The translations under genes were made by a program, and so were the position numbers. From Leptothrix sp. (in: b-proteobacteria) (GTDB lineage Bacteria; Pseudomonadota; Gammaproteobacteria; Burkholderiales; Burkholderiaceae_C), in NCBI GenBank assembly GCA_013822685.1, contig PNKV01000006.1, positions 62,001 through 126,000 on the forward strand: a stretch of 64,000 nucleotides of DNA, read 5' to 3'. Of the stretch, positions 20,937-30,164 are shown piece by piece. Position 1 is the stretch's first letter; every line of letters begins with the position of its first letter. Below the pieces are notes generated by a model. That model was given only the letters and a program-made list of their open reading frames with translations, was not told the DNA's origin and ran no database searches.

Positions 20937-20964
20937 GTTGATAGCCAAGAAAGTTGAAGTGACC

Positions 20965-22209
20965 ATGTCCACACAGGATTTCAAAATGTCCCGTCGCTCC
21001 ATCCTCAAAACCGCCGCTGCTGCCAGCGCTGTGGGCGTTGTGCCCGGCCTGCAATCAGCCGTGTGGGCCGCAGGCTCCGACAAGCCAGAGCTGGAAGAAG
21101 TCAAGATCGGCTTCATCCCCCTGACAGACTGCGCCTCTGTGGTGATGGCCTCGGTGCTGGGCTTCGACAAGAAGTACGGCGTCAAGATCATCCCCACCAA
21201 AGAAGCTTCATGGGCGGGCGTGCGCGACAAGCTCGTGAACGGCGACCTGCACATGGCTCACGTCCTGTATGGACTGATCTATGGCGTGCATCTGGGCACG
21301 GCCGGCCCCAAGAAAGACATGGCCGTGCTGATGAGCTTGAACAACAATGGACAGGCCATCACCTTGTCCAAGGCCCTGGCGGACAAGGGTGCCGTGGACG
21401 GCGCCTCACTGGCCAAGGTCATGGCCAAAGAGAAGCGCGAATACACCTTCGCAGGCACCTTCCCGACAGGCACGCACGCCATGTGGATGCACTACTGGCT
21501 GGCCGCATCGGGCATCAACCCGATCAAGGATGCCAAGCTGATCACCGTGCCGCCTCCACAAATGGTGGCCAACATGCGCGTGGGCAACATGGATGGTTTC
21601 TGCGTGGGTGAACCTTGGGGCCACCGCGCCATCATGGACGGCATCGGCATCACTGCGGTCACCACCCAAGAGATCTGGAAGGATCACCCCGAGAAAGTGC
21701 TGGGCACGACGGCCGACTTCGTCAAAAAATACCCGAACACCGCACGCGCCGTGATGATGGCCATCCTGGAAGCCAGCCAATGGATTGACGCCGGCTTGCA
21801 AAACAAGCTGAAGATGGCTGAAACGGTGGCGCAGAAGTCGTACATCAATACCAGCGTCGATGCGATCAACCAACGCATCCTGGGCCGCTACCAGAACGGC
21901 CTGGGCAAAACCTGGGACGACCCCAACCACATGAAGTTCTTCAATGATGGCAAGGTCAACTTCCCTTACCTGAGCGATGGCATGTGGTTCCTGACTCAGC
22001 ACAAGCGTTGGGGCTTGATCAAGGACCACCCCGACTATCTGGCCGTGGCCAAGCAGATCAACCAGATCGACCTTTACAAGCAAGTGGCCAGCGCCATGAA
22101 GATCAGCGTGCCCAAGGACGTCATGCGCACCAGCAAGCTGATCGACGGCACCGTGTGGGACGGAACGAATCCTGCGAAGTACGCCGACAGTTTCAAGATC
22201 AAAGCCTAA
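20965..22209 (+). CDS. nrtA: Nitrate-type ABC transporter substrate-binding protein (NrtA/NasF family)
   Basis: Binds the oxyanion (nitrate, possibly nitrite, by family) outside the cytoplasmic membrane. From the ATG at 20965 it has 414 residues; an upstream start at 20935 would lie inside the terminator. The N-terminus MSTQDFKMSRRSILKTAAAA carries a twin-arginine motif (SRRSILK) and a hydrophobic stretch ending at AVWAAG, so Tat export of the folded protein is likely. The body shows CmpA/NrtA family features (GFIPLTDCASVVMA, FPTGTHAMWMHYWL, VGEPWGHRA). It is first in the nrtA-nrtB-nrtD operon. Confidence 0.9.
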   Translation: MSTQDFKMSRRSILKTAAAASAVGVVPGLQSAVWAAGSDKPELEEVKIGFIPLTDCASVVMASVLGFDKKYGVKIIPTKEASWAGVRDKLVNGDLHMAHVLYGLIYGVHLGTAGPKKDMAVLMSLNNNGQAITLSKALADKGAVDGASLAKVMAKEKREYTFAGTFPTGTHAMWMHYWLAASGINPIKDAKLITVPPPQMVANMRVGNMDGFCVGEPWGHRAIMDGIGITAVTTQEIWKDHPEKVLGTTADFVKKYPNTARAVMMAILEASQWIDAGLQNKLKMAETVAQKSYINTSVDAINQRILGRYQNGLGKTWDDPNHMKFFNDGKVNFPYLSDGMWFLTQHKRWGLIKDHPDYLAVAKQINQIDLYKQVASAMKISVPKDVMRTSKLIDGTVWDGTNPAKYADSFKIKA

Positions 22210-22236
22210 GTCTTCAGGTCAGCAAAGGAGTTCACC

Positions 22237-23127
22237 ATGGTCAGTGCCGTGTTTCACAGTCCCCTCGATGCCAGCGAGGCCCTCAAGGCCTCCAAGGCAG
22301 CCGCCGCTTCTTCAGGGTCCACACCGAAAGCACCCGCCAAGGTCGCCAAGCAGCCTTTTGACTGGACTGGCTTGCTGATGAAAGTGGTGCCGCCCCTCTT
22401 CGGTGCGGGCCTGCTGATCGGCATCTGGGCTTTGCTGACCATGAACAGCACCACCTTTCCGACGCCCGCGGCGACGTGGACGGAAGCGGTGAAGCTGTTC
22501 TCTGACCCCTTCTATCAAAATGGCCCGAATGACCAGGGCCTGGGGTGGAACATCTGGTTCTCGCTCAAGCGGGTGGCTCTGGGCTTTGGCCTGGCGGCCT
22601 TGGTGGGCATCCCGATGGGGTTCATCATCGGTCGCTTCACCTTCATCAGCAACATGCTGAACCCGATCATCAGTCTGCTGCGCCCGGTGTCACCCCTGGC
22701 CTGGTTGCCCATTGGCCTGTTGGTGTTCAAGTCGGCCGACCCGGCTGCCATCTGGACCATTTTCATCTGCTCGATCTGGCCCATGATCATCAACACCGCC
22801 GTGGGCGTGCAGCGCGTGCCAGACGACTACCTGAACGTGGCCAAGGTGCTGAACCTGAGCGAATGGAAGATCGTCACCAAGATCCTGTTTCCCTCGGTGC
22901 TGCCTTACATGCTGACCGGGGTGCGCCTGTCGGTTGGCACGGCTTGGCTGGTGATCGTGGCGGCTGAAATGCTGACCGGCGGCGTTGGCATCGGCTTCTG
23001 GGTGTGGGACGAGTGGAACAACCTCAACGTGGCCCACATCATCATCGCGATCTTTGTCATCGGCATCGTCGGCTTGCTGCTTGAACAGCTGCTGATGCTC
23101 GTGGCCAAGCGCTTCAGCTTCGAATAA
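22237..23127 (+). CDS. nrtB: Nitrate ABC transporter permease (NrtB)
   Basis: Inner-membrane permease of the ABC importer, 296 residues with about six membrane segments after a ~45-residue polar Ala/Lys-rich N-terminus. The EAA loop, in which the permease contacts the ATPase, reads NLSEWKIVTKILFPSVLPYM. A good ribosome binding site (AAAGGAG) precedes the ATG 27 bp after nrtA. Confidence 0.92.
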   Translation: MVSAVFHSPLDASEALKASKAAAASSGSTPKAPAKVAKQPFDWTGLLMKVVPPLFGAGLLIGIWALLTMNSTTFPTPAATWTEAVKLFSDPFYQNGPNDQGLGWNIWFSLKRVALGFGLAALVGIPMGFIIGRFTFISNMLNPIISLLRPVSPLAWLPIGLLVFKSADPAAIWTIFICSIWPMIINTAVGVQRVPDDYLNVAKVLNLSEWKIVTKILFPSVLPYMLTGVRLSVGTAWLVIVAAEMLTGGVGIGFWVWDEWNNLNVAHIIIAIFVIGIVGLLLEQLLMLVAKRFSFE

Positions 23128-23153
23128 CCCGGACACCCTTCAGGAGCCCCAAC

Positions 23154-23954
23154 ATGAGTCAATTCATCGACATCCACGGCGCCGAAATGGTGTTCCACAC
23201 CAAAAAAGGGCACTTCCATGCCTTGCGCGACATCAACCTGGGCATCGACAAAGGCGAGTTCGTCACCCTGATCGGCCACTCAGGCTGCGGCAAGTCCACT
23301 TTGCTGAACCTGATCGCCGGATTGATCCGGCCCACCGAAGGCGCGCTGGTCTGTGACAACAAGGAGATCAATGCCCCCGGGCCGGAACGCGCCGTGGTGT
23401 TCCAGAACCACTCGCTGCTGCCTTGGTTGACCTGCTTCCAGAACGTCTACCTGGCAGTGGAGCGTGTGTTTGGTGCCAAGGAGACCAAAGACCAGCTCAA
23501 GAAGCGCACGACCGATGCGCTGGAGCTGGTGGGCATGGGCCATGCCATCGCCAAGCGCCCGCATGAAATTTCGGGTGGCATGAAGCAGCGTGTGGGCATT
23601 GCCCGTGCGCTGGCCATGGAGCCCAAGGTTTTGCTGATGGACGAGCCGTTTGGCGCATTGGACGCCCTGACCCGCGCCCATTTGCAAGATGAACTGCTCA
23701 AGATCGTGGCCCGCACCAAGAGCACCGTGGTGATGGTGACGCACGATGTGGACGAAGCCGTGCTGCTGTCGGACCGCATCGTGATGATGACCAATGGCCC
23801 GGCCGCCACCATTGGCGAGATCCTGACCGTGCCCATCGAGCGCCCCCGCAACCGGGTGGAACTGGCCGAAGACCCGACCTATGTGCACTGCCGCAAGGAA
23901 GTGCTGGACTTTCTGTACACCCGCCACGGCGTGGCCGACCGGAAAGCCGCCTGA
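23154..23954 (+). CDS. nrtD: Nitrate ABC transporter ATP-binding protein (NrtD/NasD)
   Basis: ATPase that powers the importer, 266 residues. Walker A GHSGCGKST, signature SGGMKQRVGIARAL, Walker B VLLMDEPFGALD and the switch histidine (MVTHDVDEA) are all intact. There is no fused sensor domain, unlike cyanobacterial NrtC. It starts 27 bp after nrtB behind AGGAG. No nitrate or nitrite reductase gene follows; the operon terminates at 24063-24099. Confidence 0.93.
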   Translation: MSQFIDIHGAEMVFHTKKGHFHALRDINLGIDKGEFVTLIGHSGCGKSTLLNLIAGLIRPTEGALVCDNKEINAPGPERAVVFQNHSLLPWLTCFQNVYLAVERVFGAKETKDQLKKRTTDALELVGMGHAIAKRPHEISGGMKQRVGIARALAMEPKVLLMDEPFGALDALTRAHLQDELLKIVARTKSTVVMVTHDVDEAVLLSDRIVMMTNGPAATIGEILTVPIERPRNRVELAEDPTYVHCRKEVLDFLYTRHGVADRKAA

Positions 23955-24060
23955 ACCTGGCATGGCCCTTGCGTACAGGATTTTCGATCGCCTGATTCGC
24001 CAGAGCCAGGTGGTCTTCCTCAGCGGGGGTCCGTGGGTCCGCGAAAGCCTACCGACCTCT

Positions 24061-24879
24061 TCACGCCTTCCGATCTTTGGGTCGGAAGGCGTCTTTTTTG
24101 GCGGCGACCCAGATCAGGGCGCCAGCGACGACCATGGGCACGCACAGCCACTGGCCCATGCTCATGTTCAGGGCCAGGAGGCCCAGGAAGCTGTCGGGCT
24201 CGCGGAAGTATTCAGCCACGAAACGGAACACGCCATAGCCCATCAGGAACATGCCCGAGACGGCACCAAGCTGGCGCGGCTTGCGGCCATAAAACCAAAG
24301 CAAGGCGAACAGGGCCAGGCCTTCCAGCCCGAACTGGTACAGCTGCGATGGATGCCGCGGCTCCAGGCTGCCCGAGTCTGGAAAAACCATGGCCCATGGG
24401 AGCGAGGGGTCGGCGAAACGGCCCCACAGCTCACCATTGATGAAGTTGCCGATGCGGCCAGCCGCCAAGCCGACGGGCACGCATGGCGCCACCAGGTCAG
24501 CCACCTCGAAGAATGCGCGCCCGTTACGCCTGGCATAAAGCCACATCGCCGTGATCACACCGAGCAGCCCACCATGGAAAGCCATGCCACCCTGCCAGAC
24601 GGCGAGGATCTCGGCCGGGTGGCTCAGGTAATAGCCGGGCTTGTAAAAGAACACATAACCCAGCCTGCCGCCCAACACGACGCCCAACACGCCAAAGAAC
24701 AACAAGTCTTCCACCTGCTGGCGATTCCAGCCCGCCTGCGCGAATGGCGCTCGCTTGGCACGCCAGGTGGCCAACAGGTAGAACAGGCTGAAAGCGGCCA
24801 GGTAGGTCAGGCCATACCAGTGGACCTTGAGCGGCCCCAGTTCCAGGGCAATGGGATCGATGTGCGGGTGAACAAGCAT
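24061..24879 (-). CDS. lgt: Phosphatidylglycerol-prolipoprotein diacylglyceryl transferase
   Basis: First enzyme of lipoprotein maturation; it moves diacylglycerol onto the lipobox cysteine at the inner membrane. From the ATG at 24879 ([15 protein letters not shown]) it has 272 residues and seven predicted helices. The Lgt signature [14 protein letters not shown], the HGG motif (MAFHGGLLG) and the catalytic-region RHPSQLYQ are present. It is convergent with the nrt operon and divergent from the antiporter gene. Confidence 0.96.
   Translation of the reverse strand: MLVHPHIDPIALELGPLKVHWYGLTYLAAFSLFYLLATWRAKRAPFAQAGWNRQQVEDLLFFGVLGVVLGGRLGYVFFYKPGYYLSHPAEILAVWQGGMAFHGGLLGVITAMWLYARRNGRAFFEVADLVAPCVPVGLAAGRIGNFINGELWGRFADPSLPWAMVFPDSGSLEPRHPSQLYQFGLEGLALFALLWFYGRKPRQLGAVSGMFLMGYGVFRFVAEYFREPDSFLGLLALNMSMGQWLCVPMVVAGALIWVAAKKDAFRPKDRKA
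24063..24099 (+). terminator. Operon terminator of nrtABD inside the lgt 3' end
   Basis: ACGCCTTCCGA pairs perfectly with TCGGAAGGCGT over 11 bp and is followed by CTTTTTTG on the plus strand. The same bases encode the last residues of the convergent lgt gene ([10 protein letters not shown]), so the terminator is embedded in coding sequence. Confidence 0.85.
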
Positions 24880-24966
24880 GGGTGAGGCAGACAAGCCAGT
24901 GGCCTGTTCCAGAGAGAAACCGGGGCGAACGATAACCGATGCCGGGACCATTGATAGGATGTGGCC

Positions 24967-26226
24967 ATGAATCCCACTACCCTGCAAATCGTGGCCGCAA
25001 CGCTGTTTGGCATTGCGCTGATCCACACCTTCTCGACCAAATTCTTTGAACGCCTGGCCCACACACGCCCAGCCCATGCCGGCCTGTGGCATTTGCTGGG
25101 TGAGGTCGAAGTGGTGTTTGGCTTTTGGGCCATGGTGCTGATGCTGGTGATGTTTGCCATGGAGGGCAAGGATTCGGCCACGGCCTACATCGATGGGCGC
25201 AATTTCACCGAGCCCATGTTCGTTTTCGCCATCATGGTGGTGGCGGGCAGCAAACCCATCCTGGAAACCGCTGGCCAATTGACCCGCCTGCTCGCACGCG
25301 GTCTGCCGTTGCCTCAAGGCCTGTCCTTCACGCTGGTGACCCTGTCGGTCGTGCCCTTGTTGGGCTCGTTCATCACCGAGCCTGCCGCCATGACGCTGGC
25401 CGCCCTGCTGCTGCGCGAACGCCTGTTCATGGCCCCCGTGTCGGCCCGCCTCAAGTACGCAGCCTTGGGCGTGTTGTTCGTCAATGTCTCGATCGGCGGC
25501 ACGCTCACGCCGTTTGCCGCGCCGCCGGTGCTGATGGTGGCCGGAGTCTGGGGTTGGGACATGAGCTTCATGTTCCACACCTTTGGCTGGAAAGCGGCGA
25601 TGGCGGTCATGGTGAACGCCATCGGGCTGGTGCTGTTGTTCCGCCATGAGCTTCGCCAATTGCCGCCAGCCTCCAACAGTGCCAGCGGGCCGGCCATCCC
25701 CTGGCCGGTCAGCCTGATCCACCTGATCTTTCTGACCGGCGTGGTGGTGTTTGCCCACCACCCGGCCGTGTTCATGGCCTTGTTCCTGTTCTTCATGGGC
25801 TTCACCACGGCTTATTCCCAATACCAAAGCCCGCTGATCCTGCGGGAGGGCATGCTGGTCGCTTTCTTCCTGGCCGGGCTGGTCGTGCTGGGCGGGCAAC
25901 AGCAGTGGTGGCTCGAACCGCTGCTGATGCGGATGGACCACACCAGCGTCTTCTTTGGCGCTACCGCCTTGACCGCCATCACCGACAACGCCGCCCTGAC
26001 TTACCTGGGCTCGCTGGTGGAAGGGCTCAGCGACGAGTTCAAGGTGGCCCTGGTGGCCGGCGCGGTGTCGGGCGGTGGCCTGACTTTGATCGCAAACGCG
26101 CCCAACCCGGCTGGCGCGGCCATCTTGAAAGATGGCTTTGACGACAAATCCATCCACGCGGGCGGCTTGTTTTTGGCCGCCTTGCTGCCCACCGCAGTGG
26201 CCATGGCTGCCTTCACCCTGTTATGA
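24967..26226 (+). CDS. Putative Na+/H+ antiporter
   Basis: Integral membrane protein of 419 residues with about 10-12 hydrophobic segments, resembling the 'putative Na+/H+ antiporter' family common in Burkholderiales. Charged residues inside helices, such as [11 protein letters not shown] and [15 protein letters not shown], are typical of cation exchangers. Ion specificity cannot be read from sequence. The ATG at 24967 is preferred over a GTG two codons earlier. It lies 10 bp before the ClC gene and is presumably co-transcribed. Confidence 0.7.
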   Translation: MNPTTLQIVAATLFGIALIHTFSTKFFERLAHTRPAHAGLWHLLGEVEVVFGFWAMVLMLVMFAMEGKDSATAYIDGRNFTEPMFVFAIMVVAGSKPILETAGQLTRLLARGLPLPQGLSFTLVTLSVVPLLGSFITEPAAMTLAALLLRERLFMAPVSARLKYAALGVLFVNVSIGGTLTPFAAPPVLMVAGVWGWDMSFMFHTFGWKAAMAVMVNAIGLVLLFRHELRQLPPASNSASGPAIPWPVSLIHLIFLTGVVVFAHHPAVFMALFLFFMGFTTAYSQYQSPLILREGMLVAFFLAGLVVLGGQQQWWLEPLLMRMDHTSVFFGATALTAITDNAALTYLGSLVEGLSDEFKVALVAGAVSGGGLTLIANAPNPAGAAILKDGFDDKSIHAGGLFLAALLPTAVAMAAFTLL

Positions 26227-26236
26227 CCTTGCCCAG

Positions 26237-27562
26237 ATGACCGAAAACCACCCCATCCCCGAGGCGCTGAGGGCCGAACTGTCCGATTGGCGCCGCTGGG
26301 TGTCGCGCGTGGTCGTGCTGAGTTTTGCGGCGCTGGCGGGGTTGAGCGTGGTGCTCATGACCCGTTTGAGCGAGCATGCCCTGGATGTGTTCTTCAAAGT
26401 GCAGCAACAGTGGTTCTGGGCCCCTTTGCTGTGGACCCCGCTGTGCACGGTGGCCGTGGTCTGGTGCACGCGCAAGTGGTTCGCGGGGGCGGCTGGCTCC
26501 GGCATCCCGCAAGTCATGGCTGCTCTGGACCCCGAGACGCCCCCGACACTGCGGCGGCAACTGGTGTCATTGCGCGTGTCACTGGGCAAGATCGGTTTGA
26601 CCTCGGCGGGCTTGATGGCGGGCCTATCCACCGGACGTGAGGGCCCGTCCGTCCAGGTGGCCGCCGGCGTCATGCACCACGCGCGGCGCTGGCTGCCCAC
26701 GGGATCGGGCGTGAAGAACCACGAACTGCTCGTGGCCGGTGGGGCCGCCGGCATCGCCGCCGCCTTCAATACGCCGCTGGGGGGCGTCATGTTCGCCATT
26801 GAAGAGCTGTCGCGCCACCCTGAGCAACGCCGCAGTGGCCTGCTCGTGGCGGCCATTGTGCTGGCCGGCCTGATCGCCGTGTCGATTGACGGGAACGGCA
26901 CTTACTTTGGCGTGATCAAGGTCGAGGCCTTGAGCTGGGCCTTGTTGTGGCCAGGCTTCCTGGTGGCTTTGTCGGCGGGGCTGCTCGGGGGCTTGTTCTC
27001 GCGCCTGCTCATCCAGTCCTTCACCCCCAACGCCGGGCGGTTAAGCCAGTGGCGGCGGCAATACCCCCTGCGGTTCGCCGCGGCGTGCGGGTTTGCCGTG
27101 GCCTTGATTGGCGTGGCCGCCGGGGGCCTGACGTTTGGCAGCGGCTACGACACCACCAAACAACTGCTGGAAGGCCAGGACAAGACGCCCGGCCTCTACG
27201 TGGCCCTGCGCTTTCTGGCGACCTGGCTGTCGACCTGGAGTGGCGTGCCCGGTGGGATTTTTGCGCCCTGCCTGACCATTGGCGCCGGCATTGGCAGCGA
27301 CATCGCCAACCTGACCGGCCACCCTTATCAAGCCGCCCTGATTGCCCTGGGCATGGCGGGATTTCTGGCCGCGGTCACACAGGCGCCCATCACCGCCTTC
27401 ATCATCGTGATGGAAATGGTCGATGGCCACAGCATGGTGCTCAGCCTGATGGCCTGCGCGCTCACCGCCAGCGGGGTCGCGCGCCTGCTCAGCCCGCCCC
27501 TGTATGGCGCCTTGACTAACACCTACAAAGCCCCACCGCCCGCGCCCAACCCCGAACGCTGA
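26237..27562 (+). CDS. ClC-family H+/Cl- exchange transporter
   Basis: Chloride channel family protein, 441 residues from the ATG at 26237 (MTENHPIPEA). It has the three anion-selectivity signatures: GSGIPQ, GREGPSVQ and GGIFAPCL. The glutamate in GREGP (gating glutamate of E. coli ClcA) is present, which favours a proton-coupled antiporter over a passive channel. No C-terminal CBS domains. It follows the antiporter gene by 10 bp. Confidence 0.88.
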   Translation: MTENHPIPEALRAELSDWRRWVSRVVVLSFAALAGLSVVLMTRLSEHALDVFFKVQQQWFWAPLLWTPLCTVAVVWCTRKWFAGAAGSGIPQVMAALDPETPPTLRRQLVSLRVSLGKIGLTSAGLMAGLSTGREGPSVQVAAGVMHHARRWLPTGSGVKNHELLVAGGAAGIAAAFNTPLGGVMFAIEELSRHPEQRRSGLLVAAIVLAGLIAVSIDGNGTYFGVIKVEALSWALLWPGFLVALSAGLLGGLFSRLLIQSFTPNAGRLSQWRRQYPLRFAAACGFAVALIGVAAGGLTFGSGYDTTKQLLEGQDKTPGLYVALRFLATWLSTWSGVPGGIFAPCLTIGAGIGSDIANLTGHPYQAALIALGMAGFLAAVTQAPITAFIIVMEMVDGHSMVLSLMACALTASGVARLLSPPLYGALTNTYKAPPPAPNPER

Positions 27563-27666
27563 GCGACAATGCTGGTTTTCGCCCCCGGCCACACCTTGCC
27601 GGCCGTTCGCGGCACGGGTAAGGTGCGTGGTTGTTGGCCCCACAGCATTACTTTAAGCACACCGCC

Positions 27667-29349
27667 ATGAGCCTGAACCGCCGCTCTAAGAACATCACCG
27701 AAGGCGTCGCCCGCGCGCCCAACCGCTCCATGTACTACGGCATGGGCTACCAATCGGAAGATTTCGTCAAACCGATGATCGGCGTGGCCAACGGCCATTC
27801 CACCATCACGCCGTGCAATTCCGGCCTGCAAAAACTGGCCGACGCCGCCATCGAAGGCATCAAGGAAGCCGGTGGCAACGCGCAGGTCTTTGGCACGCCG
27901 ACGATTTCCGACGGCATGGCCATGGGCACCGAAGGCATGAAGTATTCGCTCGTGTCGCGTGAGGTGATCTCCGACTGCGTGGAAACCTGCGTGGGCGGCC
28001 AGTGGATGGACGGCGTGATCGTCATCGGCGGCTGCGACAAGAACATGCCCGGCGGCCTGATGGGCATGCTGCGCGCCAACGTGCCCGCCATCTATGTGTA
28101 TGGCGGCACGATCCTGCCCGGCCACTACAAGGGCAAGGACCTGAACATCGTCAGCGTGTTCGAGGCCGTGGGCCAGTTCACCGCCGGCAAGATGAGCGAA
28201 GAAGATTTCTGCCAGATCGAGAAGCGCGCCATCCCTGGCACCGGCTCGTGCGGCGGCATGTACACGGCCAACACAATGAGCTCGGCCTTCGAGGCCCTGG
28301 GCATCAGCCTGCCTTACAGCAGCACCATGGCCAACGTCGAAGACGAAAAAACAGCCAACACGAAGGAAAGCGCCCGCGTGCTGGTCGAGGCCATCCGCCA
28401 GGACATCAAGCCGCGCGACATTGTCACCAAGAAGGCCATTGAAAACGCCGTGGCCGTGATCATGGCCACTGGCGGCTCGACCAACGCCGTGCTGCACTTC
28501 CTGGCCATCGCCCACGCGGCTGAAGTGGACTGGAGCATCGACGACTTCGAGCGCATGCGCAAGAAGGTGCCCGTGCTGTGCGACCTCAAGCCCAGCGGCG
28601 AATACCTGGCCATTGACCTGCACCGCGCTGGTGGCATTCCCCAGGTCATGAAGATCTTGCTGAACGCCGGCCTGCTGCACGGCGACGCGCTGACCATCAC
28701 CGGCCAGACCATGGCCGAAGTGCTGGCCGACGTGCCCGACGAGCCCCGTGCCGACCAGAAGGTGATCCGCTCCATCAAGGACGCGATCTATGCCGAAGGC
28801 CACCTGGCGATCCTGAAGGGCAACCTGGCGCCCGAAGGCTGCGTGGCCAAGATCACCGGCCTGAAGAACCCCGTGATGACCGGCCCCGCCCGTGTTTTCG
28901 ACGACGAGCAATCCGGCCTGGCCGCCATCATGGCCAAGCAGATCAAGGCCGGCGACGTGATGGTGCTGCGCTACCTGGGCCCCAAGGGCGGCCCTGGCAT
29001 GCCTGAAATGCTGGCACCCACCGGCGCCCTGATCGGCCAAGGCCTGGGCGAAAGCGTGGGCCTGATCACCGATGGCCGGTTCTCGGGCGGGACCTGGGGC
29101 ATGGTGGTGGGCCACGTGGCGCCTGAAGCCGCCGCGGGCGGTTTGATCGCCCTGATCCAGGAAGGCGACTCGATCACCATCGATTCCCACCAGTTGCTGC
29201 TGCAACTGAATGTGGACGATGCCGAAATTGCCCGCCGCCGCGCATTGTGGAAGGCCCCAGCACCCCGCTACACCCGCGGCGTGCTGGCCAAGTTTGCCCA
29301 CAACGCCTCCAGCGCCAGCACCGGCGCCGTGCTCGACAAGTTCGAATAA
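27667..29349 (+). CDS. ilvD: Dihydroxy-acid dehydratase
   Basis: Fe-S dehydratase of valine, leucine and isoleucine synthesis. It has 560 residues from the ATG at 27667 ([14 protein letters not shown]). Conserved Fe-S and Mg2+ site segments are [19 protein letters not shown] and [13 protein letters not shown], and the C-terminal substrate loop [19 protein letters not shown] is intact. The open frame begins 12 codons earlier without family similarity. It stands alone and ends in a clear terminator. Confidence 0.97.
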   Translation: MSLNRRSKNITEGVARAPNRSMYYGMGYQSEDFVKPMIGVANGHSTITPCNSGLQKLADAAIEGIKEAGGNAQVFGTPTISDGMAMGTEGMKYSLVSREVISDCVETCVGGQWMDGVIVIGGCDKNMPGGLMGMLRANVPAIYVYGGTILPGHYKGKDLNIVSVFEAVGQFTAGKMSEEDFCQIEKRAIPGTGSCGGMYTANTMSSAFEALGISLPYSSTMANVEDEKTANTKESARVLVEAIRQDIKPRDIVTKKAIENAVAVIMATGGSTNAVLHFLAIAHAAEVDWSIDDFERMRKKVPVLCDLKPSGEYLAIDLHRAGGIPQVMKILLNAGLLHGDALTITGQTMAEVLADVPDEPRADQKVIRSIKDAIYAEGHLAILKGNLAPEGCVAKITGLKNPVMTGPARVFDDEQSGLAAIMAKQIKAGDVMVLRYLGPKGGPGMPEMLAPTGALIGQGLGESVGLITDGRFSGGTWGMVVGHVAPEAAAGGLIALIQEGDSITIDSHQLLLQLNVDDAEIARRRALWKAPAPRYTRGVLAKFAHNASSASTGAVLDKFE

Positions 29350-29371
29350 GAACAGCCCTCCTGAATGAACA

Positions 29372-29397
29372 AAGCCACCGCGAGGTGGCTTTTTTTC
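29372..29397 (+). terminator. ilvD terminator
   Basis: AAGCCACC-GCGA-GGTGGCTT followed by a run of T forms a perfect 8-bp hairpin about 22 bases after the ilvD stop. It abuts the stop codon of the convergent small Trp-rich gene. Confidence 0.85.
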
Positions 29398-29653
29398 AGC
29401 GTTTCTTCTTCTTGGGGCCCAGGCCCAGGGATTCCAGGCTTTTCTGCCGCCGCGCCTCGCGCCGGGCATCATCCTTGTCCATCGCCTTGCGCTTGGTCAT
29501 GCCGGAGGCATCGGCCCAGGCCCACCAGGCGGCCGCCAGCGCGAAAGGCAGCAACATGGCCCACCACCGATCGGCCCAGGTCCACTCGCCGATGGGCCCG
29601 ATGCCGGCAAAATTGAGCAGCAGCATGACCACGCCGATCACGATAAACCACAT
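29396..29653 (-). CDS. Small Trp-rich membrane protein (TIGR04438-type)
   Basis: Eighty-five residues: two hydrophobic segments (MWFIVIGVVMLLLNF and MLLPFALAAAWWAW) with a tryptophan-rich linker EWTWADRWWAM. A basic cytoplasmic-looking tail ends in KKKKR. The pattern matches the small Trp-rich protein family described only from beta-proteobacteria; its function is unknown. Confidence 0.8.
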   Translation of the reverse strand: MWFIVIGVVMLLLNFAGIGPIGEWTWADRWWAMLLPFALAAAWWAWADASGMTKRKAMDKDDARREARRQKSLESLGLGPKKKKR

Positions 29654-29762
29654 GCAAAACCCCTTTGAAAAATAGTCCGGCGGCGGTCAACCGAAACCAG
29701 GCCTGTCCGCGTTACTAGAATACTGCGTAGACTTTACTTCACAGATTGCCCGAGGACCCTCC

Positions 29763-30077
29763 ATGAAATTGCTACCTTCGTTGCTGGCTGGCACCGCTCT
29801 TGCCTTGGCCGCTTTGTCGCCCGCCCTGGCAAATCCGGAACTGGCCCAGAAAAAAGCCTGCATGGCCTGCCATGCCATGGACAAGAAGATCGTCGGCCCG
29901 GCCTACCTGGACGTGGCCAAAAAGTACAAGGGCCAGAAAGACGCCGAAGCCAAGCTTGTGCAAAAGGTGCTCAAGGGCGGTGGTGGCGTTTGGGGCACCA
30001 TGGCCATGCCGGCCAACCCACAAGTCAGCGATGCCGAAGCCAAGCAATTGGTGAAGTGGATTTTGTCGCTCAAGTAA
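29763..30077 (+). CDS. Periplasmic monoheme cytochrome c (c551/c552 type)
   Basis: Electron carrier of 104 residues with a Sec signal peptide cleaved after about residue 23 (LSPALA-NPEL). The heme site is CMACH (Cys33, Cys36, His37) and the distal ligand is probably the Met in WGTMAMPAN. Size and layout match class I c551/c552 cytochromes. Stand-alone gene ending in a strong bidirectional terminator. Confidence 0.9.
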   Translation: MKLLPSLLAGTALALAALSPALANPELAQKKACMACHAMDKKIVGPAYLDVAKKYKGQKDAEAKLVQKVLKGGGGVWGTMAMPANPQVSDAEAKQLVKWILSLK

Positions 30078-30095
30078 CCACCGAGCGCGCCCAGA

Positions 30096-30133
30096 AAAAA
30101 AGCCCCGCATGGCGACCATGCGGGGCTTTTTGC
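30096..30133. terminator. Bidirectional terminator between cytochrome c and MFS genes
   Basis: AAAGCCCCGCATGG-CGA-CCATGCGGGGCTTT is a perfect stem of about 14 bp flanked by A-run and T-run. It can therefore stop transcription from both the plus-strand cytochrome gene and the minus-strand transporter gene. Confidence 0.9.
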
Positions 30134-30164
30134 TGGCGTGTGACCGCCAGCGGGACCTTCAACC

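Noticed and set aside
24065..24080. CTTCCGATCT within this stretch recalls the end of a sequencing adapter.
   Set aside because: Only ten bases match. They are part of a perfect 11-bp terminator hairpin and of an intact, family-like Lgt C-terminus, so it is natural sequence.
24061..26157. A 698-codon minus-strand frame covering lgt and extending opposite the antiporter gene.
   Set aside because: Only the last 272 codons resemble Lgt and they have their own ATG at 24879; the rest is the antisense shadow of the plus-strand antiporter.
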